DNA from: Candidatus Bathyarchaeota archaeon
GTDB taxonomy: Archaea; Thermoproteota; Bathyarchaeia; 40CM-2-53-6; FEN-987
Length of the DNA: 7,749 nt
Assembly: GCA_023247835.1 (NCBI GenBank)
Contig: JAHFFU010000040.1
Location: 1 to 7,749, forward strand
Direction of reading: 5' to 3'
Part shown: positions 1-6,393 of the stretch, one piece after another
How positions within the stretch are numbered: position 1 is the first letter of the stretch
Layout of the letters: the number at the start of each line of letters is the position of its first letter
Translations under genes and position numbers: made by a program
The notes under the pieces: model-generated
Database searches by the model: none
Told to the model about the DNA's origin: nothing
The model's input: only the letters and a program-made list of their open reading frames with translations

Positions 1-2
1 CG

Positions 3-293
3 AACAATACAACAACGTGGCGTTACACACCTCCCCAACGATTTGACCTCACGATTAGGTTTCAAAGCTTGAACCAAACAACAGATATGTACGCAACGTA
101 TGGGTATGATGCAGAGGTCTCCATTTCAGGGATAGCCCGTGCTCAAGGAGACATTGTGCTTCTCGACATCGGCACAGGTCAAAAAGAATTGATTATGGCG
201 GGCATCGTCGCAATAACAATAATCCTGGCAATTGTCACGCAGCTATTGTTCAGAGCCAGGAAGAAGAAGCATATCAAGTTCGGACGATGGTAG
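3..293 (+). CDS. C-terminal end of a membrane-anchored surface protein (5' partial)
   Basis: The frame is open from the window edge to the TAG at 291-293, so this is the tail of a larger gene; about 96 residues are visible. TTG at 69 and ATG at 87 lie inside the open frame and are unlikely to be the true start. The first 60 or so residues are polar, with alternating hydrophobic positions that suggest beta strands of an extracellular domain. A hydrophobic helix of about 21 residues (from ELIMAG to TQLLF) follows, then a strongly basic tail (RARKKKHIKFGRW). That order is the usual stop-transfer plus positive-inside arrangement, so I infer an outward-facing domain held by one C-terminal membrane helix. 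No family recognised. It converges on the dCTP deaminase-like gene with only 3 bases between the stops. Confidence 0.7.
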   Translation, partial: NNTTTWRYTPPQRFDLTIRFQSLNQTTDMYATYGYDAEVSISGIARAQGDIVLLDIGTGQKELIMAGIVAITIILAIVTQLLFRARKKKHIKFGRW

Positions 294-296
294 GCC

Positions 297-821
297 TTAG
301 CCGCGAACTCTTTCTTTCACCATCTTCTCGAGATCAGCGGGATCAAATAGGCCCCTGAAGTGTTCCTTCAACACATCCGTATACAATGCGACTTCATCGT
401 CGCTCATGTATTGGAACATGTAATCTCCTCGATAGGGCGAGGGCTCCCCTTCCCTTGAAATGTATTCGATGTGCATTAGAGGGTCGCCTCGTTTGATGGT
501 TATAGACTGGCGAGTGTTGTTCAGGTTTACCAATTCCAACGCAAGCCGTCCCACGAAACCGCTGTGAACCTTCGCAGCGTTGAGGAAGGACAAACCCATC
601 CTCCCGTACTTGCTCTTCGCTGTCAAATGCGACACATACTTCGGAGGTGTGAAGACCACCTCGTAGGAGACGACGTTTCGGTGTTCGAGATAATGTAGAG
701 TCGTCTCATCCCTTACAGTGAGAACATACCCGTCGCCGTCCAGAAGTGCGTAATCGAATGGATGGATACATTTGTAAGTCTGAATCAACTTAGTGAGCTG
801 GTCTCTTCCCGCGACGGCCAA
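297..821 (-). CDS. dCTP deaminase / dUTPase-fold protein
   Basis: 174 residues resembling the dCTP deaminase branch of the trimeric dUTPase superfamily, which deaminates dCTP (or hydrolyses dUTP) for dTMP supply and dUTP control in the cytoplasm. Landmarks: an N-terminal RDQLTKLI (6-13) like the 'sDRDI..LI' start of the family; KSKYGRMGL at 69-77, corresponding to the Ser/Arg nucleotide-binding motif; HSGFVG at 86-91, the 'DPGF.G' turn with His-Ser in place of Asp-Pro; LELVNL at 95-100, whose Glu96 aligns with the catalytic Glu of dCTP deaminases; and GDPLMHIEY at 112-120. About 50 C-terminal residues are family-atypical. The start is a TTG directly after an in-frame TAA, with GGGAT about 8 bases upstream. 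Substrate is uncertain: the altered DPG turn leaves room for a deaminase, a dUTPase or a non-catalytic paralogue. Confidence 0.8.
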   Translation of the reverse strand: MAVAGRDQLTKLIQTYKCIHPFDYALLDGDGYVLTVRDETTLHYLEHRNVVSYEVVFTPPKYVSHLTAKSKYGRMGLSFLNAAKVHSGFVGRLALELVNLNNTRQSITIKRGDPLMHIEYISREGEPSPYRGDYMFQYMSDDEVALYTDVLKEHFRGLFDPADLEKMVKERVRG

Positions 822-876
822 TTATGCATCCCTGCACTCTAGCCTAAGCGTCAGTATTTTTGAGTTGGCATCAAGG

Positions 877-1386
877 CTAATGGGCTTCAGTTAGGGTCGC
901 GTTGAGGTTGGTTGCGAAAAACTTCGTAGCCCCTATCACTTCTTGGTGGCCACCCAAGATAAGTGTAATAGACGACTCCCTTCCAGCCGTAACTGTGAAT
1001 TCCACGTTTGCATTTAACTGAGACGACGTGGTTGACAGCTCGGTAGCGGTCTTATTGAATACCCACGTAACATTAGATAATTCTACTCGAATGGAGTCGT
1101 AACTGCCGACTGAAGCCTGTCCCGTCGCCAGAGATTTTGTTGAGTTGTGGAGGGATAAGAGGTCGATCCTCTGTGATTGATTGGAGATTAACTTCCATCC
1201 GGCTGTACTCGTTTGCCCTCTTTGGTGGACATATATCCCGCTCACTGTAACATAGACATGATCCGCTCTGTCAATCGCCGTGGAGTGTACCATTACAGAA
1301 ACGGTTCCAGTCGAGATTGCAGGATAGACCAGGATGATTAGTAAGACGACTGCTGATACTGCCGCGACGACCTGTTTTGAATTCAC
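877..1386 (-). CDS. Secreted or membrane-tethered DUF4382-like protein
   Basis: 169 residues. A short basic start is followed by a hydrophobic stretch at about residues 6-24, a signal peptide or N-terminal anchor. The rest looks like the DUF4382 beta-sandwich family: a TGTVSVMVHSTAID opening strand, a VYVTVSGIYVH segment near 44-54, 'GWKLIS' near 63, a 'RIDLLSL' strand, and 'VGSYDSIRVELS' near 93-104, all in the family order. DUF4382 proteins are extracytoplasmic; their function is unknown. Several N-x-S/T sequons (for example NKT, NVT, NST) are compatible with archaeal N-glycosylation. The start is GTG, three codons after an in-frame TGA, with no clear Shine-Dalgarno site. The leader may be very short given the TATA-like element at 1421-1428. 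The dCTP deaminase-like gene lies 55 bases downstream on the same strand, but a functional link is not evident. Confidence 0.75.
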   Translation of the reverse strand: MNSKQVVAAVSAVVLLIILVYPAISTGTVSVMVHSTAIDRADHVYVTVSGIYVHQRGQTSTAGWKLISNQSQRIDLLSLHNSTKSLATGQASVGSYDSIRVELSNVTWVFNKTATELSTTSSQLNANVEFTVTAGRESSITLILGGHQEVIGATKFFATNLNATLTEAH

Positions 1387-1420
1387 TGTGAATCAGTGCC
1401 CGCCCTATACCGAAGGTTTC

Positions 1421-1428
1421 CTTAAAAG
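1421..1428 (-). promoter_or_regulatory. TATA-like box for the DUF4382-like gene
   Basis: Read on the minus strand this is CTTTTAAG in a GC-rich surround. About 25 bases downstream puts a transcription start near 1398, about a dozen bases before the GTG at 1386. The short leader fits the absence of a Shine-Dalgarno site. Confidence 0.4.
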
Positions 1429-1526
1429 GCCTCACCGTCAGAGGAAAAGCGATCCGCAGCAATTTTCGTTCGGGTAGAGCAGCCGAAGCCTAATCTCAGT
1501 TTCCGGCCGTACTTCTCAGGGTAGGA

Positions 1527-1781
1527 TTAGCTCTTCCGTCTCCTGACGCGGCGAGGGCGTTTCGTTATCCGCCCGAACCGCCTAAGAATCGCGTTCGGCG
1601 CTCGCTCGACCACCAACCTCTTACCCCTAACTCTAATGTACAATTTTAAAGAACCACTCGCGAACGGGAAATTCGAATCCGTCGTCAACTTTGTTGGCAG
1701 GTATATGCGCGGCGATTCGTAAACCCGCCCGTTTTGCATCTTCTTCTTCGTAACGACGAAACTTGCTACGGCTTCTTTCAT
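1527..1781 (-). CDS. Small basic protein, possibly AbrB/SpoVT-like
   Basis: 84 residues from the ATG at 1781. A GTG at 1790 would add three residues, but the ATG has GTGA five bases upstream and the GTG has no site. The centre reads VYESPRIYLPTKL, then a short linker, then SLKLYIRVRGKRLVVERA. That layout (Ser-Pro-Arg-Ile-x-[IL]-Pro strand, acidic/hydrophobic turn, then a V-x-I-x-G-x-x-L-x-[VI] strand) recalls swapped-hairpin AbrB domains, which are DNA-binding dimers, but the match is by eye only. The last 20 or so residues are dominated by Arg and Lys and probably contact nucleic acid. A perfect palindrome sits at its predicted transcription start, compatible with autoregulation. Alternative: a small ribosome- or RNA-associated basic protein. 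Real gene: likely; function: uncertain. Confidence 0.65.
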   Translation of the reverse strand: MKEAVASFVVTKKKMQNGRVYESPRIYLPTKLTTDSNFPFASGSLKLYIRVRGKRLVVERAPNAILRRFGRITKRPRRVRRRKS

Positions 1782-1810
1782 GTTCTTCACTTCGGGTTCA
1801 AATTCGGATG

Positions 1811-1829
1811 TGTTTTCCGACGGAAAACA
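1811..1829. promoter_or_regulatory. Perfect 19-bp palindrome, candidate operator
   Basis: TGTTTTCCG is followed by one base and its exact reverse complement CGGAAAACA, giving two 9-bp arms around a single central A. It lies between the minus-strand TATA-like element at 1839-1846 and the start of the basic protein, spanning the predicted transcription start (about 1817-1820). That is the classic place for a repressor site. It is not followed by a T-run, so a terminator is unlikely. Confidence 0.55.
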
Positions 1830-1838
1830 GCTATAGTT

Positions 1839-1846
1839 GTTATAAT
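1839..1846 (-). promoter_or_regulatory. TATA-like box for the small basic protein gene
   Basis: The minus strand reads ATTATAAC. About 25 bases downstream falls in the 1811-1829 palindrome, leaving a leader of roughly 30-40 bases before the start codon. Confidence 0.4.
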
Positions 1847-1903
1847 CATCAACCAGTCAATTTTGCCCACGAAAACATCCGTTCTGAGCCGTTAGGGTGA
1901 CAA

Positions 1904-1911
1904 TGTTTAAA
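1904..1911 (+). promoter_or_regulatory. TATA-like box for the divergent + strand gene
   Basis: TGTTTAAA in the divergent intergenic region. The predicted transcription start is near 1935, about 48 bases before the chosen ATG at 1983. Confidence 0.35.
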
Positions 1912-1982
1912 GAGGAAATGGCATTCCGAATGAAATTTGTGTTGCCCGAGCCTTGATACATGTGAACATTTTTGTGACGAGT

Positions 1983-2381
1983 ATGTCGGCGGAACGTTTC
2001 TGGGAAATTGACAGGCCTATGCCGCCTCAAGTCCAAATTGGAGTGAACATAAACATGCTAGACATCGATCAACGCCCAGATGGTACACTTGACGCGCCAT
2101 TCGTCTTCACCGTTAATTTCACACCGTCAATTGCGCAGATCAGCATAAAGGGAAAGGCGAAGATTTCTGGTGATAACGAGGATACGAAGAAGATCATTGA
2201 GGAGCACAAAGCGCAGAAGCCCCCGCCGGTTCAGCTGGTTCAGGCAGTGTCGAACGCCGCCATCGCGGATGCCATTCTGATTTCGAGAAGCCTGAACATT
2301 CCGCCGCCGTTACCACCGATTCCACAGCCCCAAACAGCTCCCCTTCCCCCAAGCAAAGGGGACACTCGGTACACTGCGTAG
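1983..2381 (+). CDS. Small conserved-looking protein with Pro-rich tail, possibly SecB-like fold
   Basis: 132 residues from ATG 1983, chosen because GTGA (1974-1977) stands five bases before it. In-frame TTG 1953 and GTG 1962 lack such a site. The N-terminal half is beta-rich: 'VQIGVNINMLD', then 'PFVFTVNFTPSIAQISIKGKAKISG'. A charged helix (EDTKKIIEEHKAQ) and a hydrophobic helix (VQLVQAVSNAAIADAILISR) follow, then 'LNIPPPLPPIP'. Strand, 'G.a.isG', helix and a final Pro-rich segment recall SecB-like chaperones, whose last helix leads into a 'G.PPL.L.P' segment. This is an impression from pattern, not a demonstrated match. If correct the role would be binding unfolded clients in the cytoplasm; otherwise it is an uncharacterised archaeal protein. 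Confidence 0.7.
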   Translation: MSAERFWEIDRPMPPQVQIGVNINMLDIDQRPDGTLDAPFVFTVNFTPSIAQISIKGKAKISGDNEDTKKIIEEHKAQKPPPVQLVQAVSNAAIADAILISRSLNIPPPLPPIPQPQTAPLPPSKGDTRYTA

Positions 2382-2426
2382 TCCAAAAAATTGGAGTGTC
2401 GTAAGACAATCCGGAAAATTGGAGGC

Positions 2427-2885
2427 CTAGTTCGCTTTCTTCGCGATTAGGTAATTGTCCCAGTATGAGGCAAGGTCTCTTAATCGATTTGCAAATTGAA
2501 CGCTGAGCTTTGTCGGTTCGTTCCGGAATTTCTTCTCCAGGAGCCCGCCTCTGAGCATCGCTTTGTAAGTGTCGCTAAGAGTCTGAGCGCTGATTTTGAT
2601 CCTCTCTAACACCTTGTGATGTAGATCCCGAAGATACATAGGCCGTCTTTCCTCAACAAGTATCTGGATGATTGCCTTTGCGACACCTTGCTTCTTGATG
2701 CTGTGGGGGAAGAGTATTGTGCAGAAGCTGTCTAGGTCCACGATTTGGTTTAATGTTGAATGCTTGTCAATTTTGGGGAAGATCCATACCCACCGCTTCT
2801 GCCTCTCAGCATAGTAATCCTCCCTCGCGATTCTTCCGATCCTCGGACGTTCGAGAGCAGTGAACTGTCTTGGTCTGTTAGCCAT
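2427..2885 (-). CDS. Winged-helix DNA-binding protein
   Basis: 152 residues, ATG start. Residues 1-60 are basic and aromatic (an 'RQKRWVWIFPKID' stretch) and match no family I know. Residues about 66-125 look like a winged helix-turn-helix: helix 1 'VAKAIIQILVEE', helix 2 'YLRDLHHKVLERI', recognition helix 'SAQTLSDTYKAMLRGGLLEKK', then a wing 'NEPTKLSVQ'. The last 25 residues form one more helix. That order suits an archaeal transcription factor, but the regulon is not shown by the context. It converges on the + strand gene ending at 2381. GGTGA occurs upstream but 14 bases from the ATG, too far to be a normal ribosome site. A role in replication or plasmid partition is also possible. Confidence 0.65.
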   Translation of the reverse strand: MANRPRQFTALERPRIGRIAREDYYAERQKRWVWIFPKIDKHSTLNQIVDLDSFCTILFPHSIKKQGVAKAIIQILVEERRPMYLRDLHHKVLERIKISAQTLSDTYKAMLRGGLLEKKFRNEPTKLSVQFANRLRDLASYWDNYLIAKKAN

Positions 2886-3672
2886 GAGGAATCAAAGAGT
2901 CACCGTTCCCCGGAGAAGAAAGCGGTTCAGAACACAAAGCGCGATAGAACCAACACACTCAATCGGTGGAATTTGCTCAAACAACTCAATTCTGATACAT
3001 ATTGGGTTATGCGGAATTTCGGCACCCCGAATCAATCTCTGAACGCTCTAAGAATTGACCAGTGCTGGCGCCAAAACATCCCCATTTCCCATCCCACCCC
3101 TTTGGAAACTGCCGAATTCTTACATTAGTCAGAATTAAGCGAATTCAAGCGTTGCGAATTTTCTGGCCGGACTACGGATACACGGGCAGTTAACCTACTG
3201 GGCTAGACGGCACGGGGATCCTGTAAGAGAAGGATGACTATGTTTCGATACTCAGGGTTTTCACTGTCTGTCAAGTTCGTGCTGAGGTACGATTGAAGTT
3301 AGCGAGTCGGATCGTGCACTCGACTTCCATGTGGGAAACCTTGGCATGAGATTGGAATCACGGCTCGAACCATTGGCTCGAGACAAACTGGTATCCCGAT
3401 CATACAGCTCGGCCAAGCATCTACCTTGACCACATAGCCTCTGAAGTTTCGATGACGCATTGTCTCAACTAAAGAGGAGGAGAATCGAGCCACACTCCTA
3501 GTTCAGGGAGTCTAAGAACTCACGATGGACCTACGTCAGACCTGGATGGATTGAACTATTTGAGAAGGGCGTGCCTTCCTCGGGATTGATGTTCCCAACA
3601 CGAGACACTACGTCCAACGGTCTTTGATGCGATACAAAGGAGTACTAATCCTGATATTAGTTCCTGGATTCT

Positions 3673-3864
3673 TTGCCGCGCCCCCACCAATCCGGCTTCA
3701 AGTACGCGTTCGTTCGGCTTCCTGACACTTGTTTTCCAAGCGCTCCAGAAAATTGGAACGTGGAGGGAGAACCTTCAATGTTCATCTTCAAACCCAAGAA
3801 GTGGACGCAACAATTCTTAGGGACGGAATTTACGGTTCAAATGCCGTCTCAAATTACGACTTAA
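3673..3864 (+). CDS. Weak small ORF, doubtful
   Basis: 63 residues from a TTG with no Shine-Dalgarno site; an in-frame TAG lies five codons upstream. The composition is protein-like in part ('NVEGEPSMFIFKPKKWTQQ'), which is why it is recorded, but I recognise no family and see no promoter. It may be the remnant of a longer gene in this gene-poor region or a chance frame. Confidence 0.2.
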   Translation: MPRPHQSGFKYAFVRLPDTCFPSAPENWNVEGEPSMFIFKPKKWTQQFLGTEFTVQMPSQITT

Positions 3865-3883
3865 AATCCTGGGGTCCTTGGGG

Positions 3884-3997
3884 ATGAGGGAAAAGAAGCC
3901 GAACGGAAAGAAGAACGAGGAAAAGGAAGAAAAGGGCTGGTCGGCTGAAGAAGCGGGCCGTGGAAGCGTTTGCGCCCTTAGATCTTATGACCGTTGA
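3884..3997 (+). CDS. Very short Lys/Glu-rich ORF, doubtful
   Basis: A 37-codon frame from an ATG preceded by a run of G (TTGGGG), ending at TGA 3995-3997. The product begins with a Lys/Glu/Asn-rich low-complexity stretch of about 20 residues, followed by 'GWSAEEAGRGSV' and a short tail ending SYDR. It starts 20 bases after the stop of the doubtful ORF ending at 3864. The non-repetitive half looks unlike random translation, but the ORF is too short to be sure. Confidence 0.2.
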   Translation: MREKKPNGKKNEEKEEKGWSAEEAGRGSVCALRSYDR

Positions 3998-4302
3998 GTG
4001 TCATACACCCCACATTGAATGTGTATGCCAGCTAATACATTCAAACTGAAAGAGGCACCACTTCTCCAATCGAGGGGCAGCCCGCCCGAAGCCATGCAGT
4101 GAAAGTAAGAGAATAGGGACGCCATGGTCAAGGTTGTAGAAGCGCCCATTTTCAACCTACACCCCCCCTCATCAGACACCTAATGGATTAAATGCGAGTG
4201 CTTTGACGCGCTCCAAGGTCTGATCATTAGTAGGCAACGTAGATTGTGCATTCATCTTCCATGCGAGTCCAAAGAAGGAATATTACAGGGCGGTCCGTTA
4301 CA

Positions 4303-4327
4303 GTTGGCAGATAAAGGAGACGCCAAC
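4303..4327. repeat. Inverted repeat, 6-bp arms
   Basis: GTTGGC (4303-4308) and GCCAAC (4322-4327) enclose a 13-base loop, about 64 bases upstream of the zinc-binding gene. No T-run follows. It could be an RNA hairpin in the leader or chance. Confidence 0.25.
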
Positions 4328-4390
4328 AGGCCAACCGCCGTAGGTAATGTCCCAAGGCATAGGCACTGAACTAACAAGTCGGAGTCTTCG

Positions 4391-4765
4391 ATGATGGAGA
4401 AAACCAGTCGCTGCGTCATCTGTGGCCAGCAACTTCAGTACGTACTCGGTAGGCCAAGAAAACTCTGCGGCAACAAATCATGCTACTTGGAATGGAAGAG
4501 ACGTAGGTACTCGAGTCTTCAACTAATCGCTCGGACCCGACGCCTTTCAGCTGCTGACTTCGAGTATGCTGAGCCGATATGTGTCTGTGGAAGTGACCAT
4601 TTCGCTTGGACAATGGAGGGCGTATTCTGCCTAAAATGCGGCGTCCAGGAACCCCTGTTCTCGCTGGAACCATGGGTCCCAGCCGAATTCGCCCCGAAAC
4701 CGACCTGCACCTGCACTCAAATCTGCAAGCAGTCGCCGGCGTACAAACTCTGGGTGTACGTCTAG
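4391..4765 (+). CDS. Cysteine-rich double zinc-binding protein
   Basis: 124 residues with two candidate zinc sites. The first is C8-x2-C11 with C26-x4-C31, separated by 'LGRPRKLCG', a layout seen in small knuckles of the 'CxxCG...GRPRK.C...C' type followed by a basic 'WKRRRYSS' helix. The second is C64-x-C66-G with C80-x2-C83-G, a zinc-ribbon-like pair of knuckles. Three further cysteines near the end (C106, C108, C112) could form part of a third site. The start is supported by GGAG six bases upstream (4381-4384). No catalytic motif is visible; I infer a nucleic-acid-binding or protein-interaction role. It is isolated beside the gene-poor stretch and convergent with coaD, so it may be part of an accessory segment. 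Confidence 0.65.
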   Translation: MMEKTSRCVICGQQLQYVLGRPRKLCGNKSCYLEWKRRRYSSLQLIARTRRLSAADFEYAEPICVCGSDHFAWTMEGVFCLKCGVQEPLFSLEPWVPAEFAPKPTCTCTQICKQSPAYKLWVYV

Positions 4766-4886
4766 AGCCGACTTTCTGCCCATCAAAGCGGGTATTATAT
4801 GAAGTTCTGGACAGTGTTTCTGCGGCAGAGGATTCCCTAGACCATATCCCATCTGTTCAAAACGTTTCAAACTCTAACTGTCGGAC

Positions 4887-5402
4887 TCAGATCAGTCTGC
4901 CTTCGCGATCTATGCGCCCGCGCCGTATCCTAGTCGAGGATATCGGACGTCTGTCGTCGGCCATTATCAGGTCGATCGGATCAATAATGAGCGGTTTCAA
5001 CCCTCTCGCTCTTCTCCTCGCGTTTATCTCATATGCTGTCTCGAGTGTACGGCGGCTCACAATTAGAGCTTGAATTCGCGGTAAGCGGACCGTCGGGCCG
5101 TATCGATCGATTAACGGAACAATCCTGGCCCTTGATAGAACGCCCCAGCGGGACAGCAATCGCTCCACATCTCTCTTCCTCTTGGCGTAACTGTCAAGCT
5201 TGTGGGGCTTATGCAACGTTTTCGCAAACTCATCATTCGTTATGCCAATCATGACCCTGCGCCCGAGACCAAATGCCTGTTTGAGTAGCCTCCTATGTCC
5301 CCGATGAAGGACATCGAATGTGCCGCCCATGGCGACGACACTGTATCTCGGGTGTGGGCTGGCTCTGACTCCTCTGCGCTTTCGTCGGCCTCGCCGCATC
5401 AT
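4887..5402 (-). CDS. coaD: Phosphopantetheine adenylyltransferase, archaeal type
   Basis: 171 residues. It catalyses transfer of AMP from ATP to 4'-phosphopantetheine, giving dephospho-CoA, the step before the last in CoA synthesis, in the cytoplasm. The nucleotidyltransferase signature is clear: 'GGTFDVLHRGH' at 26-36 (T/H-x-G-H motif) and 'ISSTRIRRG' near the C-terminus, the counterpart of the ISSTxxR motif. Between them 'GITNDEFAKTLHKPHK' and 'VSRRTLETAYEIN' match the archaeal/eukaryotic form (COG1019) rather than bacterial CoaD. The first 18 residues are very basic and may be an extension; two ATGs stand in tandem (5402 and 5399) and there is no clear Shine-Dalgarno site. It is the last gene of the cluster, 38 bases after pantoate kinase. 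Confidence 0.93.
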   Translation of the reverse strand: MMRRGRRKRRGVRASPHPRYSVVAMGGTFDVLHRGHRRLLKQAFGLGRRVMIGITNDEFAKTLHKPHKLDSYAKRKRDVERLLSRWGVLSRARIVPLIDRYGPTVRLPRIQALIVSRRTLETAYEINARRRARGLKPLIIDPIDLIMADDRRPISSTRIRRGRIDREGRLI

Positions 5403-5440
5403 CGCTATGCAACGCTTTCGTTCCTGTTAGTGGAATGCAT

Positions 5441-6388
5441 TTAGTGCTTTGGATTCGCCGGTTCGACTAGGCGGACTCCTCTATCATCTAAGCGGCTGAC
5501 GAAGAATCTGCAGGATGGAATGGCTTTCCGCAGTCTCGTGAGTGCTCGGGGCGCCATATCCTCCGCTATGACGGCGTGAACAGCTTCGCCTATCATATTT
5601 TGCGCGGCCCCAATAGCGCCCGCTGAGATCATTGCTTGGATTAAACGTGAAACACCAGGAGTCTGAAAGCCCGCAGCCTCGCCGAACTCTCGCGCCTCTT
5701 TTAGGAAGGTTCGCAACTCTGGTCTTCGGCGGATAGCTTCCAGTGCGTGCCGCGCCAAAGGGTTCACTCTGCCTGCGATATTTGTTTGAGCTAGCTCGAC
5801 GCGAGTTGAAATTGGGCCAAGGTAGCCACAGATAACAACATGACTCCGCGGGAAACGCAAACGATCCACCAGGCCGATGCCCGGTGCTCCCGGCTCCGTA
5901 ACGAGGACGAAACCCCCCGTGAGTAAGGCGGATGCGGTGCCTAGGCCGGTCTTGTTTTGAACTTCTGCAACGTGTGCAATTCTACCCAACTCATTCATTG
6001 TCATGGGGAGATCGGCCGAGTCTGTCAAAGCCAAACAGGAGGCTAGTGTGCCAGCTGCGCTTGTTCCGAAGCCAGCCCCTATTGGAACTCTAACCCTCAA
6101 ATCCACATGAACATCAAGGGTGATACCCATAGTACTCAGAACCTCCCCAATAGCCCATCGCGTGGTGTGAGCTTCTGGTGCGGGTTTCGAGTTGATTCGG
6201 ATCGAGATGCGGGTCCGTGAGTTGCTCTTGGCCGTCACTCTCGCGCTTACTCCTCGCGCAATTCCAAACCCACCCCCCCTCGCACCTATTCGAGTAGGAT
6301 CGGTAAGCGCATTCCCAGCTGGATCGGTATCGCATACCTCGAAGAAACTAGATATGCCAGCGGGCGAGGCAGCTTCCGCTGCAGGCAA
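5441..6388 (-). CDS. Pantoate kinase (GHMP family)
   Basis: 315 residues. In archaea pantoate kinase phosphorylates pantoate with ATP; phosphopantothenate synthetase then adds beta-alanine. This replaces the bacterial PanC/PanK order. Visible motifs: 'SPAGISSFFEV' at 8-18, like the PoK N-terminal strand; 'GARGGGFGIARGV' at 35-47; the GHMP ATP loop 'PIGAGFGTSAAGTLA' at 102-116; and 'GLGTASALLTGGF' at 148-160. Length is usual for the family. The start is TTG, 5 bases after the transporter stop. An in-frame CTG and ATT lie just upstream within the overlap, so the exact start is uncertain. Tight spacing indicates co-transcription with the transporter and coaD, supporting a CoA role rather than another GHMP substrate. 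Confidence 0.88.
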   Translation of the reverse strand: MPAAEAASPAGISSFFEVCDTDPAGNALTDPTRIGARGGGFGIARGVSARVTAKSNSRTRISIRINSKPAPEAHTTRWAIGEVLSTMGITLDVHVDLRVRVPIGAGFGTSAAGTLASCLALTDSADLPMTMNELGRIAHVAEVQNKTGLGTASALLTGGFVLVTEPGAPGIGLVDRLRFPRSHVVICGYLGPISTRVELAQTNIAGRVNPLARHALEAIRRRPELRTFLKEAREFGEAAGFQTPGVSRLIQAMISAGAIGAAQNMIGEAVHAVIAEDMAPRALTRLRKAIPSCRFFVSRLDDRGVRLVEPANPKH

Positions 6389-6393
6389 AATAT

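Larger units (their letters stand above)
2886..4390. other. Gene-poor stretch of about 1.5 kb
   Basis: Neither strand holds an ORF with a good start, ribosome site and protein-like composition. The longest frames here are short and overlap one another. I looked for RNase P RNA, SRP RNA, 5S rRNA and tRNA T-arm signatures and found none. Present are small inverted repeats: CGAGT/ACTCG near 3303-3322, and GTTGGC 4303-4308 with GCCAAC 4322-4327. There is also a near-direct repeat of GGCTCGA near 3362 and 3376. The stretch may be decayed coding sequence or may hold an unrecognised RNA. Confidence 0.5.

Noticed and set aside
840..879. TAGCCT/AGGCTA inverted repeat near the end of the DUF4382-like gene as a terminator
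   Set aside because: The arms are 28 bases apart and the nearby T-run is on the wrong strand for that transcript.
1665..1682. TTCGAAT motif that could be a tRNA T-loop
   Set aside because: The flanking bases do not form a T-stem, no acceptor stem or CCA is near, and it lies inside the coding region of the small basic protein.
2760..3128. 122-residue + strand frame antisense to the start of the winged-helix gene
   Set aside because: About a third overlaps the better-supported minus-strand gene, and the product is low in hydrophobic pattern with no recognisable motif.
3362..3383. GGCTCGA direct repeat as a possible CRISPR or attachment site
   Set aside because: Only two imperfect short copies, with no regular spacing and no integrase or Cas gene in the window.
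3299..3493. 64-residue minus-strand frame in the gene-poor stretch
   Set aside because: No ribosome site or promoter and no family resemblance; consistent with a chance frame.
3828..3850. ACGG-TTCAAATG-CCGT hairpin resembling a T-arm
   Set aside because: The loop is eight rather than seven bases, the stem has four pairs, and no acceptor stem or anticodon arm can be assembled around it.
3985..4179. 64-residue minus-strand frame in the gene-poor stretch
   Set aside because: GTG start without a ribosome site, composition not convincing, and it overlaps another weak short ORF.
4606..5073. 155-residue + strand frame across the end of the zinc-binding gene and the end of coaD
   Set aside because: It overlaps two well-supported genes in other frames, its product has no family features, and it has no ribosome site.
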